From Paracoccaceae bacterium (GTDB lineage: Bacteria; Pseudomonadota; Alphaproteobacteria; Rhodobacterales; Rhodobacteraceae), in contig SKKS01000032.1 in assembly GCA_007123625.1 (NCBI GenBank), positions 1 to 9,765 on the forward strand: a stretch of 9,765 nt of DNA, in the 5' to 3' direction. Below are positions 6,120 through 9,765 of this stretch, piece after piece (position 1 is the first letter of the stretch; the number at the start of each line of letters is the position of its first letter). A program made the position numbers and the translations under genes. Below the pieces are notes generated by a model that was not told where the DNA came from, did not search any database, and saw nothing but the letters and a program-made list of their open reading frames with translations.

Positions 6120-6136
6120 AAGCCCAACCCGTTCAT
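6116..6136 (-). other. Six-codon mini-ORF bridging two Bat-like genes
   Basis: ATG at 6136-6134 overlaps the DUF4159 stop as ATGA, reads MNGLGL, and ends in a TGA (6118-6116) that overlaps the GTG start of the next gene as GTGA. This arrangement could pass terminating ribosomes from one gene to the next. It could also be chance, since the gap is only 13 nt. Confidence 0.3.
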
Positions 6137-8925
6137 TGCCCTAGCCTTTCCAGCAACGCAGGCACATGCACCTGATCGGATTTGTAGTTCCCTGTCAGCA
6201 CATGGGTGATCAGGTTCACGCCGAAACGCAGCGCGATCTCGCGCTGGCGCTCGCCCGCCATTCCGCGCCCCACCGGCAGCATCGGGCCGCCCTGCGCATC
6301 GACCGCCCACGCGGCCGCCCAGTCATGCGCCCCCACGATCACCGGCGTCACCCCGTCGTTGAGGTTGCGAAACGGCATCCCCTCGGCCAGTTCGGCATCG
6401 GGCGGGGCCGCTTCGACCCAGACATCGCGGCCCGTGAACCGGCCCGGAAATTCCTGAATCAGATAGAATGTGCGCGTCAGGATATGATCGTCGGGCACCG
6501 GCTCGAGCGGCGGAATGTCCAGCGACCGCGCGATCGCCTGCAGCCGCCGCGCGGCGGGCGTGGTCCGGGTCAGCCCGGCGAGCTCCGCGTCACGGGTGTC
6601 GAACATGATCATGCCGCCCCCGCGCAGGTAGCGGTTCAGCCGCGCCAGCGCCGCATCCGAAGGGATCGGCGTGTCCTCGGTGATCGGCCAGTAAAGGAAG
6701 GGAAAGAACACCAGCTCATCGCGCTCGATGTCCACGCCGACCGGCTCGTCCGGTTCGACCGAGGTGCGGCGGAAAAGCGCGTCCGACAAACCGCGCAGCC
6801 CAGCGCTTGCCACATCGTCCACGCGCGAATCGCCGGTCAGGATATGCGCCAGAATCACGCTGTTCGCCGCCAGCAGCGCCAGCCGGTCATCGGCGTCCCC
6901 ATCGCCTTCGTCGGCCATTCCGGAAACAGGAACGGCCAGCAGCGCCAGCGCCAGCACGCCCGCGACCGCACCGCGCCCGGCACGCGTCGGGAACAGCCGC
7001 CCCGCCAGCCAGAGTGCCGCAAGCACATCGATCAGCACCAGCGAAAGACCCGCGCTCAGGAACGCGCCCGCCAGCCGGGTTTCCCCGATCACGCCCCCGC
7101 GTTCGACCGGGATGCGCGCGGGCCACACAGTTGGCGCAAGCTCCGTGTCGGCGCTGGCAATAACATTCAGCGCAAGGCTGCCGCCGGGCCCGGCATAAAC
7201 GCCGGGGACCAGGTCGGGGCCGGGAGCCCCTTCGGCCAGCCGCGCACCGTCGATCCCCGAAAGCCCGGCGCCGTCGCGCACTTCGCCGAAGCCGTCAAGC
7301 ACCCGCTCGGGCGTCCAGACCGTGCCTGCCAGATCGTCTGCCGACGGGCGCGCGGGCCGGGTGGACACCGCCAGCCGTTCCAGCATCTCGACGAACAGCA
7401 CCGACAGCGGCAGCGAAGACCAGTCGGCATTTGCGGTCGTGTGCACCAGCACCACCTGCCCGTCGCCCAGAAACTTGCGCGTCACCAGCGGTGTGCCGTC
7501 GGCAAGCGAGGCAATGGTCCGGTCGGCCAGCGCCGGATCGGGCTGGGCCAGCACCTGGCTGGACACAGCCACATCGGACGGAATGCGCAGCCCCTCGAAC
7601 GGCGAGCCGGAGGCGAAGTCGCGCAGGGTGCGCGGCTCGCCCCAACTCATGGCGCCGCCCACGGTGCGCCCGCCCAGCCGCAGCCGCACCGGCATCAGCG
7701 GGTCTTCGTCGGTTCGGCTGACATCGGATGTTGCCAGTCGCGGCCCGGCAAAGCGCAGCAGCAGGCCACCATCGGACACCCAGTCCTGCACCATAGCCGA
7801 TTCCAATTCGCCCAGCGCGGCCACATCGGCCAGAATCAGCACATCCGGCCCGGTCAGCAACAGATCGTCAATGCTGGCGCTTTCGGTCAGTTCCGCCACC
7901 GGCCCAAGCGCCTGGCGCAGGTAGAAAAAGGGCGAGACTAGCTGCAACCCCTCGTCCCCCTCGCGCCCGGTCAGGAGCGCCACCTTGCGCCGTTGCAGCG
8001 CATCGTCGGTCAGCGCCACGGCACCGGCGCTGCGCTGGCCCGCGACCTGAAACCGCGTGATCCGGTTGCGCAATTCGGGCTGGAGCACCAGCTCCAGTTC
8101 CGCCAAGCTTGCGCCGCTGTCAAACGCGGCCAAGCCGCGCGCCAGGTCCCGCTCGACTCCGGACGGGTCGCGACCGACGGCGATAACCTCGATTTCGGCC
8201 GCGTCGCCCGCAGGGGTGCGCAGGGCGGCGATCTGCAGGCTGCCCTCGATCAGTTGCGCCGGGGCCAGCGCATAGACGGCGGCTTCGGATTCGAACACCG
8301 TGACCGGGCCGCGCGATTCCAGCTCCGCCAGCAGCGCGCTGCGCCCGTCGCGGGCCAGCCCGTCCGACAGCCAGTAGCTTTCGATTCCCTGCGGCAACGT
8401 GGTCGCCCAAGCGGCCACTGCGTCCGCATCCGGCGCCCAGGGCTGCGGGACGATCCCCGCCAGCCGCCCCGCCCAGTGATCGGCGGAGCGCAGCGGCAAC
8501 GCGCCTTCAGGCAGGTCGGTCAGCGTCACCACCGCTACTGTGCGCCCGGCGCGCCCGGCCTCGGTCAGCAATTCGGACATCCGGTCGGCGCGGCGCGGCC
8601 AGTCCCGCGCGCTGGCCCAGCTTGCATCGGCCACGATCAGCAACGGCCCGTCGCCCGCGCGTTCGGGCTGCGGGTTCAGCACCGGCCCGGCAAAGCCCAG
8701 GATCAGCGCCGCCACCGCCAGCGCGCGCAACAACAGCAGCCACCACGGCGTCTTGTCGGTCTGGCGGTCCTCGTCCTTCAGGCCCAGCAGCAGTGCCACG
8801 CCCGGAAACCGGCGAATCACCGGCGCGGGCGGCACTGCGCGCAGCAGCCACCACAGCACCGGCAACGCCAGCAGCGCCGCCAGCAGCGCGGGCGATGCAA
8901 ACCCGATGGCACCCAACTGGAACAT
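6133..8925 (-). CDS. BatA-like / DUF4159 domain multi-spanning membrane protein
   Basis: Encodes 930 residues from ATG 8925-8923, chosen because a strong GAGGGGG ribosome site (8931-8937) lies 5 nt upstream and the BatA-type start MFQLGAIGFASPALLAALLALP follows at once. An in-frame ATG at 8955 would overlap the upstream gene and lacks this fit. Seen: membrane segments at about 7-29 and 60-83 (BatA N-terminal region), a VWA-like region with degenerate motif DASWA at 100-104, a long beta-rich middle with a GATase-like part (about 310-520), two further membrane segments (about 619-643 and 652-669), then the DUF4159 domain (about 690-925; ELVFFPFLYWPI, YLRGGGMIMFDTRD, PDDHILTRTFYLI). The fourth segment, preceded by arginines and ending VSGMADE, looks like an internal signal sequence. 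Domain order and length fit the alphaproteobacterial family. Its role is not established; it is probably an envelope complex partner of DUF58. Confidence 0.92.
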   Translation of the reverse strand: MFQLGAIGFASPALLAALLALPVLWWLLRAVPPAPVIRRFPGVALLLGLKDEDRQTDKTPWWLLLLRALAVAALILGFAGPVLNPQPERAGDGPLLIVADASWASARDWPRRADRMSELLTEAGRAGRTVAVVTLTDLPEGALPLRSADHWAGRLAGIVPQPWAPDADAVAAWATTLPQGIESYWLSDGLARDGRSALLAELESRGPVTVFESEAAVYALAPAQLIEGSLQIAALRTPAGDAAEIEVIAVGRDPSGVERDLARGLAAFDSGASLAELELVLQPELRNRITRFQVAGQRSAGAVALTDDALQRRKVALLTGREGDEGLQLVSPFFYLRQALGPVAELTESASIDDLLLTGPDVLILADVAALGELESAMVQDWVSDGGLLLRFAGPRLATSDVSRTDEDPLMPVRLRLGGRTVGGAMSWGEPRTLRDFASGSPFEGLRIPSDVAVSSQVLAQPDPALADRTIASLADGTPLVTRKFLGDGQVVLVHTTANADWSSLPLSVLFVEMLERLAVSTRPARPSADDLAGTVWTPERVLDGFGEVRDGAGLSGIDGARLAEGAPGPDLVPGVYAGPGGSLALNVIASADTELAPTVWPARIPVERGGVIGETRLAGAFLSAGLSLVLIDVLAALWLAGRLFPTRAGRGAVAGVLALALLAVPVSGMADEGDGDADDRLALLAANSVILAHILTGDSRVDDVASAGLRGLSDALFRRTSVEPDEPVGVDIERDELVFFPFLYWPITEDTPIPSDAALARLNRYLRGGGMIMFDTRDAELAGLTRTTPAARRLQAIARSLDIPPLEPVPDDHILTRTFYLIQEFPGRFTGRDVWVEAAPPDAELAEGMPFRNLNDGVTPVIVGAHDWAAAWAVDAQGGPMLPVGRGMAGERQREIALRFGVNLITHVLTGNYKSDQVHVPALLERLGQ

Positions 8926-8930
8926 CAACG

Positions 8931-8937
8931 CCCCCTC
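8931..8937 (-). promoter_or_regulatory. Shine-Dalgarno that fixes the DUF4159 gene start
   Basis: GAGGGGG on the minus strand overlaps the DUF58 stop codon (8938-8936) and sits 5 nt before ATG 8925. It favours this start over the in-frame ATG at 8955 and suggests translational coupling between the two genes. Confidence 0.65.
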
Positions 8938-9765
8938 ATCCGCGGCCACCCGCATGGGCCAGCGCGTGCCACAGCCACATCAGCGCGATCGAAGGCGGCG
9001 TGTCGGTATGGTGACACGTGAACTGCCATCCGCTGAGGCGGCACAAATGATCCAGCCGGTCCTTGCGCGCGGCCAGCCGGTCGCGGTAGCGCGCACGCAG
9101 ATCGGCGGCGCGCAGGGTCTCGTGGCGCAGCGCACCGCCCATGCTTTCGAAGATCGACCGCCCCTCGTAGGGGAATGCCTCTTCCACCGGGTCCAGAACC
9201 TGCACCAGCGCACCGCGTACGCCGCGGTCAGCGCTTGCCGCCAGCGCGGCCTCGACCGGGGCCGGATCGCCCAGGAAATCGGAAACGAAGACCGCCCGCG
9301 AATGCGCAGGCAGCAGCGCCACCCCCGGCGCGCCATAGTCGCGCGCATCCGCATCCCCGGCCAGCGCCATCGCCAGCGGGACAAGCTGTGCCTTGCCGGT
9401 ACGCGGCGGCAGCGGCGCCGGGTCTCGAATCAGGCCCACCCGTTCGCCTGCGCGCAACAGCAGCACCGCCAGCGCCAGCCCCAGAAGCCGCGCGCGCGCG
9501 GCCTTGTCGGGGCGTTTCGAGTCGCCGGAAAACGCCATGGCGCGCGACTGGTCCACCCAGAGCGTAACCGCCTGCGCCGCCTGCCATTCGGTTTCGCGCA
9601 CGAAATGCATGTCCGACCGGCCCGACCGGCGCCAGTCGATCCGCCCTGCCGGGTCCGACGCGGTGGCGGCGCGGTATTGCCAGAATTCATCGCCCTGCCC
9701 GGCCCGGCGGCGGCCATGCCCGCCCGGCAGGACCGAGGCGGCCAGATGTTCGGCCTGCGCCAGCA
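8936..9765 (-). CDS. DUF58 domain protein, 5' end outside window (partial)
   Basis: The last 275 residues are visible, open to the right edge. Seen, in visible numbering: the DUF58 signature HGRRRAGQGDEFWQYR (16-31), RIDWRRSGRSDMHFVRETEW (41-60), then a VWA-like core with a partial metal-site motif DQSRA (71-75) and FVSDFLGD (159-166). No membrane segment is seen in the visible part; a hydrophobic run LLGLALAVLLL (93-103) is probably a buried helix of the VWA-like fold. DUF58 proteins are nearly always beside a MoxR AAA ATPase, which should lie just beyond the right edge. The gene ends 10 nt before the DUF4159 start, so the two are almost certainly one transcript. An internal Met at 9610 is not the true start, since the conserved DUF58 signature lies upstream of it in the same frame. 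Confidence 0.92.
   Translation of the reverse strand, partial: LAQAEHLAASVLPGGHGRRRAGQGDEFWQYRAATASDPAGRIDWRRSGRSDMHFVRETEWQAAQAVTLWVDQSRAMAFSGDSKRPDKAARARLLGLALAVLLLRAGERVGLIRDPAPLPPRTGKAQLVPLAMALAGDADARDYGAPGVALLPAHSRAVFVSDFLGDPAPVEAALAASADRGVRGALVQVLDPVEEAFPYEGRSIFESMGGALRHETLRAADLRARYRDRLAARKDRLDHLCRLSGWQFTCHHTDTPPSIALMWLWHALAHAGGRG

Noticed and set aside
3933..6209. A 758-codon open frame on the plus strand
   Set aside because: Antisense to the 693-residue membrane protein; very rich in His, Gln, Arg and Pro with no domain signs, the typical shadow of a high-GC coding strand.
8926..8955. Upstream in-frame ATG (8955) as the start of the DUF4159 protein
   Set aside because: It would overlap the DUF58 gene by 20 nt and add ten charged residues before the conserved BatA-type start. 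The ATG at 8925 has a strong ribosome site at ideal spacing.
6166..9021. Two long plus-strand open frames (591 and 342 codons) across the DUF4159 gene
   Set aside because: Same reasons: antisense to a recognisable protein and low-complexity His/Gln/Arg/Pro composition.
1..9765. CRISPR array, prophage, toxin-antitoxin or restriction genes
   Set aside because: No regularly spaced repeats and no proteins of these kinds were seen anywhere in the window.

Overview
The window is GC-rich with dense overlapping shadow frames, alphaproteobacterial-type promoters and protein sequences resembling those of Rhodobacterales (Rhodobacter/Paracoccus/roseobacter type). That placement is inferred from protein style and codon use, not from a search.

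Layout. (1) Positions 1-1629, minus strand: carA (small subunit of carbamoyl-phosphate synthetase), followed downstream by the 5' part of an alpha/beta-hydrolase gene that runs off the left edge. (2) Positions 1630-1811: an intergenic region with a good promoter for the plus-strand GatB/YqeY-family gene and a weaker candidate promoter for carA. (3) Positions 1812-2273, plus strand: the GatB/YqeY-domain gene. (4) Positions 2274-4037: a convergent junction containing several strong hairpins. A complete IS256-family insertion sequence (about 2482/2483-3819, about 1.34 kb) has landed in it, with imperfect inverted repeats and a matching 8-bp direct repeat, CTTGCCCG, on both sides. Its transposase reading frame is open, but it appears to carry a pair of compensating frameshifts and a missing C-terminus. 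(5) Positions 4038-9765, minus strand: three genes in tight succession encoding a DUF58 protein (5' end beyond the right edge), a BatA-like/DUF4159 multi-domain membrane protein, and a membrane protein with VWA-like and glutamine-amidotransferase-like regions.

How the genes work together. The last three genes match the widespread MoxR AAA-ATPase-associated 'Bat-like' cluster (moxR, DUF58, DUF4159, membrane protein). The moxR gene would be expected just beyond the right edge. The short spacings (10 nt and 13 nt, the second bridged by a six-codon mini-ORF) argue for one transcript and translational coupling. The products look like an envelope complex: a cytoplasmic DUF58 protein working with two multi-spanning membrane proteins carrying large soluble domains. 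The biochemical role of this cluster is not established. carA supplies glutamine-derived ammonia for carbamoyl phosphate (arginine and pyrimidine synthesis) and is functionally separate.

I do not see a clearly new defence or mobile system here. The points most worth a second look are the decayed IS256 element inserted into a hairpin-rich convergent junction, the leader hairpin in front of its transposase, and the degenerate metal-site motifs shared by all three Bat-like proteins.
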